Below are positions 26,829-36,464 of a DNA stretch of 64,000 bases, piece by piece. Every line of letters starts with the position of its first letter. The stretch's first letter is position 1. The notes beneath the pieces are model-generated. The model ran no database searches, was not told where the DNA came from, and saw only the letters and a list, made by a program, of their open reading frames with translations. This DNA comes from Solibacteraceae bacterium (lineage in GTDB: Bacteria; Acidobacteriota; Terriglobia; Bryobacterales; Bryobacteraceae), in assembly GCA_021324015.1 (NCBI GenBank), contig JAJPJX010000127.1, positions 1 to 64,000 of the forward strand. Reading direction: 5' to 3'. The translations under genes and the position numbers were made by a program.

Positions 26829-26837
26829 TTTTTCTAT

Positions 26838-28217
26838 ATGCTCAGCCCCTTGATTTTCCGCGAGTATGACATACGGGGAATCGCGGACCAGCAACTCCTG
26901 GACGCCGGTGTGGAAGAACTTGGCAAAGGGGTCGGAACGTACTTGCGCCGCCAGGGGCAGCAGAAGATCAACCTGGGCCGCGACTGCCGCCTCAGCTCCG
27001 GGCGCCTGCGCGACGCGCTGCTGCGCGGCCTGCTGGCCGCCGGGTGCGACGTGACGGACCTGGGTGTCGTGCCGACACCGCTGCTCTATTACTCCGTGTT
27101 TCATCTCCAGGCCGGCGGCGCGGTGATGATCACCGGCAGCCACAATCCTCCGGAGTACAACGGATTCAAGGTGGTTTCCGGCGCCTCCACCATCTACGGC
27201 GAGCAGATTCAGGAGGTCCGCCGGATCATTGAGGGCGGGGAGTTCGCGCAGGGCCGGGGCGCCGCCCGCTGCTACGATATCGTCACCCCGTACGTGGAAG
27301 AGGTTGCCTCCCAGTTTGCTTTCCCGCGGCGCATCCGTGTGGTGGCTGACGCCGGCAACGGCACAGCCGGCCCCGTGATGCATCGCCTGTTCGAGAAGCT
27401 GAACTGCGAGCCCCTGGAGCTGTTCTTCGAGATGGATGGCCGTTTCCCCAACCACCATCCCGACCCCACTCTTCCCGAAAACCTGGAGCCGCTCGTCGCC
27501 GCCGTGGCGCGGCATGGCGCAGACCTGGGCCTGGCTTTCGACGGCGACGCCGACCGCATCGGCGCCATCGATGACCACGGCAACATCGTCTACGGCGACC
27601 AGTTGATGATCATCTATTCCCGCGAGATTCTCGGCCGCAAGCCCGGCGCCACCTTCATCGGAGAAGTGAAATGCTCGCAGGTGATGTACGATGACATCCG
27701 CGGCCGCGGCGGCAATCCCATCATGTGGCGCACCGGCCACTCGCTCATTAAGGCCAAAATGAAAGAGACCGGCGCCGAACTGGCCGGCGAAATGAGCGGC
27801 CACATGTTCTTCGCCGACCGCTACTACGGCTTCGACGACGCCCTCTACGCCGCCTGCCGCCTGATGGAAATCGTCTCCCGCTCCGGACGCCCGCTGTCCG
27901 CGCAACTGGCCGGCCTGCCTCACACCGTGGCCACCCCCGAGATCCGCGTCGATTGTCCCGACGAGATCAAGTTTGAAGTGGTCCGGCGCGTGACCGAACA
28001 GTTCCGCCAAACCCACGAAACCGTCACCGTGGATGGCGTCCGCGTGCTGTTTCCCGACGGCTGGGGACTGGTTCGCGCCTCCAACACGCAGCCCATCCTG
28101 GTGCTGCGCTTCGAGGCGGCCACGCCTGCCCGGCTGGACCAGTACCGCCGGCTAGTCGAAGAAGTGGTCAGCCAGGCCTGCGCTGTGGCCTCCGTTAAAA
28201 TACCAGCTTCAAGCTGA
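26838..28217 (+). CDS. Phosphomannomutase/phosphoglucomutase
   Basis: A 459-residue alpha-D-phosphohexomutase (ManB/AlgC type). FREYDIRG opens domain 1, the phosphoserine loop is ITGSHNPPEYNG (the Ser is phosphorylated during catalysis), the metal loop is AFDGDADRIG, the sugar-binding loop is GEMSGHMFF, and the C-terminal phosphate-binding loop is RASNTQPIL. It interconverts mannose or glucose 6- and 1-phosphates for polysaccharide precursors. The start at 26838 fits the family N-terminus; an extension to 26766 would lie over the divergent gene. Its last 23 bp overlap the end of the convergent TonB receptor gene. Confidence 0.93.
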   Translation: MLSPLIFREYDIRGIADQQLLDAGVEELGKGVGTYLRRQGQQKINLGRDCRLSSGRLRDALLRGLLAAGCDVTDLGVVPTPLLYYSVFHLQAGGAVMITGSHNPPEYNGFKVVSGASTIYGEQIQEVRRIIEGGEFAQGRGAARCYDIVTPYVEEVASQFAFPRRIRVVADAGNGTAGPVMHRLFEKLNCEPLELFFEMDGRFPNHHPDPTLPENLEPLVAAVARHGADLGLAFDGDADRIGAIDDHGNIVYGDQLMIIYSREILGRKPGATFIGEVKCSQVMYDDIRGRGGNPIMWRTGHSLIKAKMKETGAELAGEMSGHMFFADRYYGFDDALYAACRLMEIVSRSGRPLSAQLAGLPHTVATPEIRVDCPDEIKFEVVRRVTEQFRQTHETVTVDGVRVLFPDGWGLVRASNTQPILVLRFEAATPARLDQYRRLVEEVVSQACAVASVKIPASS

Positions 28218-31200
28218 ACTGCAACTGCCGCATGGCCGTCCGCGTGTAACCGATCACGCCGAAGGTGCCCGTGCCGGGGATTGGCCGCCCCGAGGCGTCC
28301 AGCCGGTTGCTCCCCAGCGTGGTGTTCGGATCGCCCCAGTTGGGGTGGTTCGGAAAATTGAAGGCCTCGAACCGGAATTGCAGAAACCGGCTCTCGGTGA
28401 AGTTGAAGTTCTTCAGCGTGGAGAAGTCCCAGCCGATGAAGCCGGGACCGATCACGGTGTTGCGGCCTACGTTGCCGAACGTCCCCAGCGGCTCCAGTTG
28501 GAAGCCTCCGATATTGAACCACTCGCCCGGGCCGCGCTGCCCGCGGTCCAGGTTCACCGTCTGGCCGGTGGCGTTGGGCCGGTCTTCGCCCGCGCCGGTG
28601 TTGGCGCGGTCCGAGCCCGCGTACACGTTCAGGGGGAAGCCGCTCGACACGGTGAAGATGGAACTCAGCTCCCAGCCGCCGATCAGCGTGCTGGCGATGC
28701 CGTGATTCAGGAACTGCCGCCCCTTGCCGAACGGCACGTCGTAGAGCACCGACGTCACGAAGCGGTGCCGTGTGTCGAAAATCGAAAGCCCGCGCTCGCA
28801 GGTGGCCACGCAGTAGCTGTTCTGCGGAAACAGCGTATCCGTCCCGAGGGTGCGGATGCCGCTGCCGTTGTCGATCGACTTGGAAAAGGTATAGCCGGTG
28901 AGAAACGTCAGCCCGCTGCTCATGCGCCGCGTTACCTTGGCCGAGAGCGAGTGGTAGTTCGCGTCCGCCGCGTTGGCCACCTCCTGAATGCGCCCCAACT
29001 CCGGATAGGGCGAGCGGTCGGTCACTGAACCCGTCGGGGCCGGCAGCGCTTCGTTGAAGGCGTACATCCGTTCCAGCCGGTGGCTCTGCGAGCCGAGGTA
29101 ACCCACCTCCAGCACCGTCGAGTTGCTGAGCTGCCGCTGGATGTTCAACTCGTACTGAATCATGTACGGCGTGCGGCGGTCGTATTTGTTGGCCAGCACG
29201 TAGGGCGTGGAAATGCACACCAGCGGCGGCGCCACACCGCACGGATTCGCCCCGCCCGAAAACGGATGGTCGAAGGTCAGGTCGTGGGTCTGCGTGTTGG
29301 CCTCCGAACGAATGCGGCCCGAGAGGTTCCGGCCCATGTCGAAGCGCGGGTTTCCCGTGTCCTGCAGGTAGAAGATGCCGGCCCCGGTGCGGATGGTCCA
29401 CTTACCGCTCGGGCTCCAGGCGATCCCCAGCCGCGGCGCCCAGTTGGTCTTATCGTCCGCGATCAGCCGGTCGCCCATGCGTCCATCCCGCGCCACCTGA
29501 ATCGCCGGGTTGAAGCGGATGCGCGTGTTCGCGTAAATGTCGCCCTGGCCGATGCGCACCAGCGTCGGATGGTGGCTCATGTCCGTGACGTTCGCCGTAT
29601 GGTCGATGTACGGCACGTAGGCGTTCATGAGGCTGTCGCCTTTGTCGGCCCATGGCGGCGTGTATTCGTACCGCAGCCCTACGTCCACAGTCAGCGTGGG
29701 CCGCACCTTCCAGGTGTCGGCGACGAAATACGCCATGCTGGTGGCCCGGAACTGCGTGATGGCCAGCGCCGCGGCGTCTTCATCGCGCCACGTGTAACCC
29801 AACATATAGTCCGCGAAGCCATAGCCGGTGGCCTGGTTCTCGATGATGAACGAACCGCGCGCGAACTGGTTGCCGAGCTGGTTGTACCGGTCGCGCCGGA
29901 TGTCGCCGCCGAATTTCATCGAGTGCTTGCCGTGCGTCCAGGAGAGACTGTCGCTCCATTCGAAGGTGTGGTTCCGGTTCTCGTAGGGACCTTCGGAATC
30001 GTCCCCGAAGCCTGAAAATCCCAGAATCGAGACCGCGGGAATCCCCCACGCCGCCGGTGGCGGATCGCTCAGGCCCGGGAGGTTCAGCTCCTTCACCACG
30101 TCCCGCTGAAAAGCGAGTTCGCGGCCGAAGCTGTTGAAGAAGTTGTTGTACCCGAAGCGGAACTCGTTCACCATGGCCGGGCTGAGCACCCGCGTGTTGT
30201 CGATCATCCACTGGCTCACCCGCGTCAGCAGGTTGGTGCCGTTCAGCTTCAGGGCCGGGGAAACGGCCTGCTCGCTGTCCCAGCTATAGCGGCCGAACCA
30301 GCTTGATTTGGCGCTTTCGACAAAGTCGATGCGTTGCGTGAACTGGTCCTTGTCCGTGGAGTTGTTGTCCAGCGCCAGGTAGTTCTGGCTCAGGCCCGCG
30401 CCGGAGATGTTTGGTGCCGGATAGAACTCCAGCAGCTTCTGCGCCGTGCCACTCAACCGCGCCTTGGGAATCAGGTTGCCGGCGAAGGGCGCGTTCGCCA
30501 GCGGATCGTTGATCGTCGTCTTGGGCAGCAGTTCCGAAAAATTCCCGTCCCGCATGGGCGCCGAAGGCAGGCTGTAAATACCCTGCGACTGGTTGCGCAG
30601 CCGGAACCCTTCGAAATTCGACATGAAGAACAGCCGGTCTTTGCCGTGGAACAGCTTGGGAATCTCCACCGGCCCGCCCAGCGTAAACCCGTACTGGTTC
30701 CACCTGAAAGGAGCCTTGGCGGGCACCTTGCTGGTAAAGCCGTAGGGCCGCGCGTCCAGCGCGCTGTTGCGCAGAAATTCGAACAGCGCCCCGTGATACT
30801 GGTTGGTGCCGCTCTTGGTCGAAACGTTGACCTGGCTCGCCTCGCGCCCGAATTCGGCCGAATACATGCCCGTCTGCACCTTGAACTCCTGCAGCGCGTC
30901 GATGGAGGGCAGGAAAATGTAGGTGTTGAAGTTGACGTCCGTGTTGTCGATCCCATCCAGCGTGAAATAGTTGAACTCGCGGCGCTGGCCGGAAACCGAT
31001 ATCTGTTGCTGTGAGCGATCTCCGCCCTGCCGCGAGCCCGCCTGTCCTCCGTTGGCGAAGGCCGTGGTCACGTTGGGACTGAGCGCCACCAGTTGCAGGA
31101 AGTTGCGGCCGTTCAGCGGCAGATCTACGATGCGCCGGTTTTCGATCACCGTGCCCACCGTGGCGTTCTCGGTCGTCAGCAGAGCGGCGCTGGCGGAAAC

Positions 31201-31542
31201 TTCCACAGTCTCATTCACTTGGCCGACTTCCAGCGCAAAGTCGAGGCGCGCCGTCTGCTGCACCTGCAACTCGATGTTGCTTTGCGTGACGGTCTTGAAG
31301 CCGGGCTTCTCCACTCGCATCGTGTACGTGCCGGGCTGCATGGCGGGAAAGTCGTAGACCCCCGCTTCGTTGCTTACGGCCGTGCGGGTGGCGTTGGTCG
31401 CCTGATTTGTGGCCGTCACCGAGGCGCCGGAAACCACGGCGCCGGTCGCGTCCTTCACTTCTCCGGTGATCTCCCCGGAGGTCTGCGCAAACACGGGTAT
31501 CCCCAGCAGGACGAGGAGTCCCGTTACCCAAATTCCTCGCAT
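28195..31542 (-). CDS. TonB-dependent receptor, Oar-like (1)
   Basis: A 1115-residue outer-membrane receptor. The signal peptide (1-20, ending FAQ) is followed by a carboxypeptidase-regulatory-like domain (about 22-105, GEVKDATGAVVSGASV), a plug (about 110-280, with VDLPLNGRNF and NVSTKSGTNQYHG) and a 22-strand-type barrel that ends in Phe (QFSLKLVF), as required for Bam insertion. The class is expanded in Acidobacteria and is thought to import large glycans or other polymers. No tonB, exbB or susD-type lipoprotein lies beside it. GGGGGGTAGG precedes the ATG. Confidence 0.92.
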   Translation of the reverse strand: MRGIWVTGLLVLLGIPVFAQTSGEITGEVKDATGAVVSGASVTATNQATNATRTAVSNEAGVYDFPAMQPGTYTMRVEKPGFKTVTQSNIELQVQQTARLDFALEVGQVNETVEVSASAALLTTENATVGTVIENRRIVDLPLNGRNFLQLVALSPNVTTAFANGGQAGSRQGGDRSQQQISVSGQRREFNYFTLDGIDNTDVNFNTYIFLPSIDALQEFKVQTGMYSAEFGREASQVNVSTKSGTNQYHGALFEFLRNSALDARPYGFTSKVPAKAPFRWNQYGFTLGGPVEIPKLFHGKDRLFFMSNFEGFRLRNQSQGIYSLPSAPMRDGNFSELLPKTTINDPLANAPFAGNLIPKARLSGTAQKLLEFYPAPNISGAGLSQNYLALDNNSTDKDQFTQRIDFVESAKSSWFGRYSWDSEQAVSPALKLNGTNLLTRVSQWMIDNTRVLSPAMVNEFRFGYNNFFNSFGRELAFQRDVVKELNLPGLSDPPPAAWGIPAVSILGFSGFGDDSEGPYENRNHTFEWSDSLSWTHGKHSMKFGGDIRRDRYNQLGNQFARGSFIIENQATGYGFADYMLGYTWRDEDAAALAITQFRATSMAYFVADTWKVRPTLTVDVGLRYEYTPPWADKGDSLMNAYVPYIDHTANVTDMSHHPTLVRIGQGDIYANTRIRFNPAIQVARDGRMGDRLIADDKTNWAPRLGIAWSPSGKWTIRTGAGIFYLQDTGNPRFDMGRNLSGRIRSEANTQTHDLTFDHPFSGGANPCGVAPPLVCISTPYVLANKYDRRTPYMIQYELNIQRQLSNSTVLEVGYLGSQSHRLERMYAFNEALPAPTGSVTDRSPYPELGRIQEVANAADANYHSLSAKVTRRMSSGLTFLTGYTFSKSIDNGSGIRTLGTDTLFPQNSYCVATCERGLSIFDTRHRFVTSVLYDVPFGKGRQFLNHGIASTLIGGWELSSIFTVSSGFPLNVYAGSDRANTGAGEDRPNATGQTVNLDRGQRGPGEWFNIGGFQLEPLGTFGNVGRNTVIGPGFIGWDFSTLKNFNFTESRFLQFRFEAFNFPNHPNWGDPNTTLGSNRLDASGRPIPGTGTFGVIGYTRTAMRQLQFSLKLVF

Positions 31543-31572
31543 CCTACCCCCCTATCAAAATTTGGTGGGGAG

Positions 31573-31601
31573 AGGATATCAGGAAGCGGACGGACATGCA
31601 A
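31573..31601 (-). promoter_or_regulatory. Promoter of TonB receptor 1
   Basis: TTGCAT (31601-31596) and TATCCT (31578-31573) with 17 nt between, plus a TGn extension of the -10, about 30 nt before the ATG at 31542. Confidence 0.4.
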
Positions 31602-31655
31602 TCCCTGAATTGCCGTATTGTCGCAGCGGCCCAAATCGTGCTAGCGCCCCGCCGT

Positions 31656-32336
31656 CTAGCGCACCGCCCGGTACCAGCGCGCCAGGCGCTGCGGCGGCAC
31701 CCCCAGGAAATACAGCCCCTGGATCACTGCCCAGCTTGCCAGCGTGCGCGCCAGTCCCCCGTTCCGCCAGCGCCGCGCCGAAACGTAGATCGGCTCGCGG
31801 AGCAGCGCCACGCGCCCAAATCTCCACAGCCGCCGCGCGAAGTCGTAATCTTCCAGGATGGGCCAGGGGCGAAAGCCGCCCAGCGCCTCGAACGCCGCGC
31901 GCCGGCAGAAGATGCCCGAGTCGCCGTAAAACACGCCCCACCTCCGCCGCCAGCGATTCACCAGCGTGAAGCAGGCCGCCGCGACGTCGCCGCCTTCGTA
32001 GCGAATGTCCAGATTGCCGCCCTGCACGGCCGGGTCGCGCAGGCTGTCGCGAATCGCCGCCAGCGCCGCGCCGCCCAGCCGCACGTCGGCGTGCAGAAAC
32101 AGCAGCACGTCTCCGCGGCTCGCGCGCGCTCCCGCATTCATCTGCGCCGCCCGGCCACGCTCCGCCACCAGTACCAGCGCTCCCGCCCGCCGGGCCTCCC
32201 CGGCGGTGCCGTCCTCCGAGTGCCCGTCCACGACGATTACTTCCCCGGCCTTCAGCGCGCGCAGGTGCGCCACCAGCCCCGCGATCGTGCAGACTTCCTG
32301 GTAGGCCGGAATGATGACGGAAATGCCGGCGGCCAC
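31656..32336 (-). CDS. TIGR04283-type glycosyltransferase family 2 protein
   Basis: A 226-residue GT-A transferase. SVIIPAYQE opens the fold, VVDGHSEDGT and LLFLHADVRL are the nucleotide/metal motifs, and GVFYGDSGIFCRR with GFRPWPILEDYDF is the acceptor region. This combination matches TIGR04283, catalogued as the 'rSAM/selenodomain-associated transferase 2', a membrane-lipid-type glycosyltransferase often found in selenium-using genomes. It starts with GTG at 32336, one base after the stop of the upstream unknown gene, so they are coupled. The sugar and acceptor are unknown. Confidence 0.82.
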   Translation of the reverse strand: MAAGISVIIPAYQEVCTIAGLVAHLRALKAGEVIVVDGHSEDGTAGEARRAGALVLVAERGRAAQMNAGARASRGDVLLFLHADVRLGGAALAAIRDSLRDPAVQGGNLDIRYEGGDVAAACFTLVNRWRRRWGVFYGDSGIFCRRAAFEALGGFRPWPILEDYDFARRLWRFGRVALLREPIYVSARRWRNGGLARTLASWAVIQGLYFLGVPPQRLARWYRAVR

Positions 32337-32337
32337 G

Positions 32338-32841
32338 TCAGTTGCGCGGCCCGATGCCTTCCGACCGCCCGGCCAGCGCCTTCACCACCGGGCCGCCGCA
32401 CACCGCCACGCCGGTCTTCGCCAGCGCGTTCAGAAAATTGAACAGCAGCGCGTAAAAGACCTGCTCGGTGAGGGGCTGCTTGCCGGGCAGCCGGAACGTG
32501 GCCGGCAATTCTTTGGCGATGCTCATGCGCATGGCGTTCGGCTGCGGGCGCCCCGCGCGGTCCCGCTTGTTGGCTACGCTGATGGGCGTCTGCATCACGC
32601 TCCCCGTGCGCCCGTCCACGTAAAACTGGCACCGCGAAAACCAGCCCAGATTGGCGGGATCCGAGGCATCGAACAACAGCAGGGGGGACTGCCGGCCGGG
32701 AGCGCTCAGGTCGAGCGTCAGCGTGCGCTGGGAGTCTTTCAGCTTAGCCTCGAAACCCGCCTGTTTGGCGATATTCGAAACCAGTTCCGGCTCCAGCTCC
32801 AGAAAAATGAATTTATGTTGTCCCGCCTGCAACACTTGCAT
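32338..32841 (-). CDS. Conserved-looking protein of unknown function
   Basis: A 167-residue protein I do not recognise. It has no signal peptide or membrane helix; the first half (VLQAGQHKFIFLELEPELV, LTLDLSAPG) looks beta-rich, the C-terminal part is helical (FYALLFNFLNALAKTG). I choose ATG 32841 because a TACAAT hexamer lies 11 nt upstream and would exclude the ATG at 32886. It is coupled to the glycosyltransferase gene by a 1-nt gap and diverges from TonB receptor 2, so it may work with the glycosyltransferase. Confidence 0.55.
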   Translation of the reverse strand: MQVLQAGQHKFIFLELEPELVSNIAKQAGFEAKLKDSQRTLTLDLSAPGRQSPLLLFDASDPANLGWFSRCQFYVDGRTGSVMQTPISVANKRDRAGRPQPNAMRMSIAKELPATFRLPGKQPLTEQVFYALLFNFLNALAKTGVAVCGGPVVKALAGRSEGIGPRN

Positions 32842-32852
32842 CTGACATTGAT

Positions 32853-32858
32853 ATTGTA
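32853..32858 (-). promoter_or_regulatory. Possible -10 of the unknown gene
   Basis: TACAAT on the minus strand, 11 nt before the ATG at 32841. No -35 was identified. Confidence 0.25.
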
Positions 32859-32907
32859 TCCGTTTATCCGCGCTCCGGCCCGCCATCCGCTACCCCGGGT
32901 CTTGCAG

Positions 32908-32913
32908 TATAAT
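32908..32913 (+). promoter_or_regulatory. -10 hexamer of TonB receptor 2
   Basis: A perfect TATAAT, 50 nt before the ATG at 32964. No matching -35 lies at 16-18 nt, so either an activator is needed or the match is fortuitous. Confidence 0.4.
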
Positions 32914-32963
32914 TTAGCGCAGCCGGGAACCAGGAAGAGAATTCCCGCTCAGGGGGAGAAAAT

Positions 32964-35900
32964 ATGCTTCGTTTTTCTGTCCGTTCGCTTTTTGCGGCGC
33001 TGGTATTCGTTGTGCTGCCCGCCGCCTTCTCGCAGACACCCACCGGAACCTTGCAGGGCACGGTCACGGACCAGTCGGGAGGCTCCGTCCCCGGCGCGGC
33101 CGTCACCGTCACGAACGAGACCACCAACGAACACCGGCAACTCCATACGGATTCGGCCGGCCGTTACGTGGTTCCTTTCCTGACGCCCGGCACCTACACG
33201 GTCACCGTAGAGGCCAAGGGCTTTCGGGTCGCCAAGGTGGAAGGCATCAAGGTGGACGTGGCGCAGAACCGTTCCGTGGGTTTTGCCCTCCAGGTGGGGC
33301 AGGTCACAGAGGCCGTGGAGGTGCAGGCTTCCGTCACGCCCCTCGATACCAACACGTCCACGCTCGGCCAGGTCATCGACCGGGCAAAAGTCGTTGACCT
33401 GCCGCTCAACGGCCGCAACCCCTTCAGCCTGGCGCAGCTCGTGCCCGGTGTGAACAACGTCGGCAACGCCTCCACGCCGCACATCGGCGGCTCCCGCAAC
33501 GCCATCAATGAAGAGCAATTGGACGGCGTCAGCAATATCATGCCGGAAAACAACGTGGGCAACACGCTGGCGGCCTACACGCCCATCGTCGATTCCGTGC
33601 AGGAGTTCAGCGTCCAGACCAACACGCTTTCCGCGGAGTACGGCCGGTTTGGCGGCGGCGTCATCAACCTGGTCACCAAATCCGGATCCAACGAATGGCA
33701 CGGCGGCGTGTTTGATTTCGAACGCAACGCCGTCTTGAACGCCAATGATTTCTTCGCCAACCGCGCCGGCAGGGCCAAGCCGGATTCGAGCGTCCATCAA
33801 TACGGCGGCACCCTCGGCGGCCCCATCGATATCCCCGGCGTTTACGACGGCCACAACCGCTCCTTCTTCTTCTTCGGCTTCCAGGGGACCAATTCCAACG
33901 CCGCGGCGATTCAGACCGATACCGTTCCCCTGCCGGCCTTCCACAACGGCGATTTCTCGGGCCTGGGAACCACGATCTACGACCCGCTCACAGCCCATCA
34001 GGATCCCGCCACCGGCAATTACGTCCGCACGGCCTTTCCCGGCAACATGATTCCCGCCTCGCGCTTTGACCCGGTCGCGGTCAAGGCCATGGCGTATTTC
34101 CCGCAGCCCAACACCGGCGCACCCGGCGCGCAAACCAACAACTTCGTTGCCGTGGGCAGTACCGCCAGCAACAGCTATCAATGGGACAGCCGCATCGACC
34201 ACAATCTCACCCAGAACTGGCACATGTTTTTCCGGCTCTCCCACAGTTGGAGTGACAACACGCCGTTGAACGACTACGGCAGCGTGGCCGCCACCAGCGG
34301 GGGAGGCCCGGGCCACGGGGGCGCGTGGAGCGCCTCCATGGACCACACCATCACCTTCAGCCCCACCCTGGTCGCCGACTTCCGCTACGGCTTCAGCCGA
34401 TCCTACTCCTACCGCTCCTCGTTTGGCGCCGGTTTTCAGCCCACCTCGCTGGGGCTTCCGCAGGCGCTCCAGGACGTGGCCTCCCAGCGCGCGCTCCTGT
34501 TTCCGACCTTCGCGTTTTCGAACGGCGCCGTTCTCGGCAGCAGCGTTGGATACGTGGATCTGATCGAGAACCCCATGGCCCATAGCGCCACCGCCAGCCT
34601 CACCAAGATCACCAGTCATCACACCATCAAGTTCGGCGGCGAGTACCGCAAGCTGTTCCTCAACTTCCTCCAGTACGGCTTCCCGGACGGCCAGTTCAAT
34701 TTCGATCAGACCTGGACCCAGCAGATCCTCAGCAATGCCAACGGCACGGGTTCCCCGTATGCCTCGTTTCTGTTGGGACTCGCCAATGCGGGCCAGATGA
34801 CCCACGAACCCACTGCCGCCGACGCCAGCGCCTACATGGCGGCCTACATTCAGGACGACTGGCGAGTGACCCGCACCTTCACCTTGAACCTCGGTCTGCG
34901 CTGGGACGTGGACATCCCCCGCACCGAGCGCTACAACAAGCTGTCCTATTGGGATTCCAACCTCCCCTCGCCGTTGCAGGGCAAAGTGCCCGCTAATGCC
35001 TGCGCCTTCTGCGGCAATCTCGTCGGCCAGATGCTCTTCGTCGGCGGCACGGGGCAGTACGGCCGCCACCAGGGGCCGACTCAGTGGAAAGATTTCGGCC
35101 CGCGCATCGGCTTTGCCTGGAACGCCACGAACAAAACGGTGATCCGCTCCGGCTTCGGGATCTCCTACGCGCCTTCCGCGCTGCAAGCCGCCGGCACCTC
35201 CGGCTCCCCCGGCGAGCAGGGGTTCTCCACCAGCACCACCCTGCTGTCTACGGTAGACAACCAGCAGACCGTCCTGGCCTACCTGCACAATCCGTTTCCC
35301 TCCGGCTTCAACCTGCCGCAAGGCGCCGCCGGAGGCCCCGGAACGTATCTGGGCCTGGGCATCGGCGAATCCTTTTTCGATTCCTACCGCAACCCGTACT
35401 CCATGGAATGGAACTTCAACATCCAGCGCGAACTTCCCGGCGACATGACCTTGGAAGTCGGCTATCTGGGCAACCGGGGCCTCTTCCTGGTCAATGGCGA
35501 TCCCGGCACGCCGTACTCGCAGTTGAACCCCGCCGACCTGGCGCTCGGCAATCAACTTCTCCAGAAAGTCCCCAATCCGTTCTACGGCCTGATCAGCGCG
35601 CCCGGTTCACCTCTCAGCCAGCCCACTATCACGTATAACTATCTGCTCCGCCCTTTCCCGCAGTACAACGGCGTGACCAGCTTCCGGAAACCGGGGGCCA
35701 CTTCGGACTACAACGGCATGACCATTCGCCTGGATAAGCGTTTCTCCAAAGGCCTGACCTTCCTGGTGGCTTTCACCGGCAGCAAGACCATGGATAACTC
35801 GGCCGCGGCCGTCAGTTACCTGGGCCCGACCAGCCAGACGCGCGCCGACCAATACAACGGCCGCCTGGAATGGTCCCTTTCCCCGCAGGACGTGAACAAG

Positions 35901-36446
35901 CGCCTGGTGACCAGCTTCGTCTACGATTTGCCCTTCGGCAAAGGAAAGCGCTTCGCCAACTCCCTGCCGCGCGGCGCCAACCTGCTGGTCTCTGGCTGGC
36001 AGGCCAACGGCATTCTGACCTTCCAGGGGGGCACCCCGATCGTGCTCAGCGCGGCGCTCAACCAGACCAACATCTTCACTTCCAACCAGCGGCCGGATAA
36101 CAACGGCCACAGCGCCGCTCTCGCCAACCCCACCATCGACCGCTGGTTCGACACCTCGGTGTTCTATCAGCCCCCGCCCTTCACCATCGGCAACACGTCG
36201 CGGTCGCTGCCGGACGTGCGCAATCCCGGCATCGCCGATGCCGACCTGTCGTTCTTCAAGAACAACTATTTCGGCAAGGAGAATCGCTACAACATGCAGT
36301 TCCGCGTGGAAATGTTCAACGCGCTCAACAATCCCCAGTGGGGCGGGCCGAACGTGAGTATCCAGGGAGGCAAGGCCTTCGGCACCATTACCTCGCTGGG
36401 AGTCGCCTCAAGGCAGATCCAACTGGCCGCCAAATTCAACTGGTGA
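32964..36446 (+). CDS. TonB-dependent receptor, Oar-like (2)
   Basis: A 1160-residue receptor with a signal peptide (1-24, ending AFSQ), a carboxypeptidase-regulatory-like domain (about 28-110, QGTVTDQSGGSVPGAAV), a plug with VVDLPLNGRNPFSL (about 143-156) and NLVTKSGSNEWHG, and a long barrel ending QLAAKFNW. The final Trp instead of Phe is a tolerated Bam signal. AGGGGGAG lies about 7 nt before the ATG. It is isolated on its strand between the divergent unknown gene and the convergent alcohol dehydrogenase. Confidence 0.92.
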   Translation: MLRFSVRSLFAALVFVVLPAAFSQTPTGTLQGTVTDQSGGSVPGAAVTVTNETTNEHRQLHTDSAGRYVVPFLTPGTYTVTVEAKGFRVAKVEGIKVDVAQNRSVGFALQVGQVTEAVEVQASVTPLDTNTSTLGQVIDRAKVVDLPLNGRNPFSLAQLVPGVNNVGNASTPHIGGSRNAINEEQLDGVSNIMPENNVGNTLAAYTPIVDSVQEFSVQTNTLSAEYGRFGGGVINLVTKSGSNEWHGGVFDFERNAVLNANDFFANRAGRAKPDSSVHQYGGTLGGPIDIPGVYDGHNRSFFFFGFQGTNSNAAAIQTDTVPLPAFHNGDFSGLGTTIYDPLTAHQDPATGNYVRTAFPGNMIPASRFDPVAVKAMAYFPQPNTGAPGAQTNNFVAVGSTASNSYQWDSRIDHNLTQNWHMFFRLSHSWSDNTPLNDYGSVAATSGGGPGHGGAWSASMDHTITFSPTLVADFRYGFSRSYSYRSSFGAGFQPTSLGLPQALQDVASQRALLFPTFAFSNGAVLGSSVGYVDLIENPMAHSATASLTKITSHHTIKFGGEYRKLFLNFLQYGFPDGQFNFDQTWTQQILSNANGTGSPYASFLLGLANAGQMTHEPTAADASAYMAAYIQDDWRVTRTFTLNLGLRWDVDIPRTERYNKLSYWDSNLPSPLQGKVPANACAFCGNLVGQMLFVGGTGQYGRHQGPTQWKDFGPRIGFAWNATNKTVIRSGFGISYAPSALQAAGTSGSPGEQGFSTSTTLLSTVDNQQTVLAYLHNPFPSGFNLPQGAAGGPGTYLGLGIGESFFDSYRNPYSMEWNFNIQRELPGDMTLEVGYLGNRGLFLVNGDPGTPYSQLNPADLALGNQLLQKVPNPFYGLISAPGSPLSQPTITYNYLLRPFPQYNGVTSFRKPGATSDYNGMTIRLDKRFSKGLTFLVAFTGSKTMDNSAAAVSYLGPTSQTRADQYNGRLEWSLSPQDVNKRLVTSFVYDLPFGKGKRFANSLPRGANLLVSGWQANGILTFQGGTPIVLSAALNQTNIFTSNQRPDNNGHSAALANPTIDRWFDTSVFYQPPPFTIGNTSRSLPDVRNPGIADADLSFFKNNYFGKENRYNMQFRVEMFNALNNPQWGGPNVSIQGGKAFGTITSLGVASRQIQLAAKFNW

Positions 36447-36464
36447 GCCGGCGCCGAACGCTCC

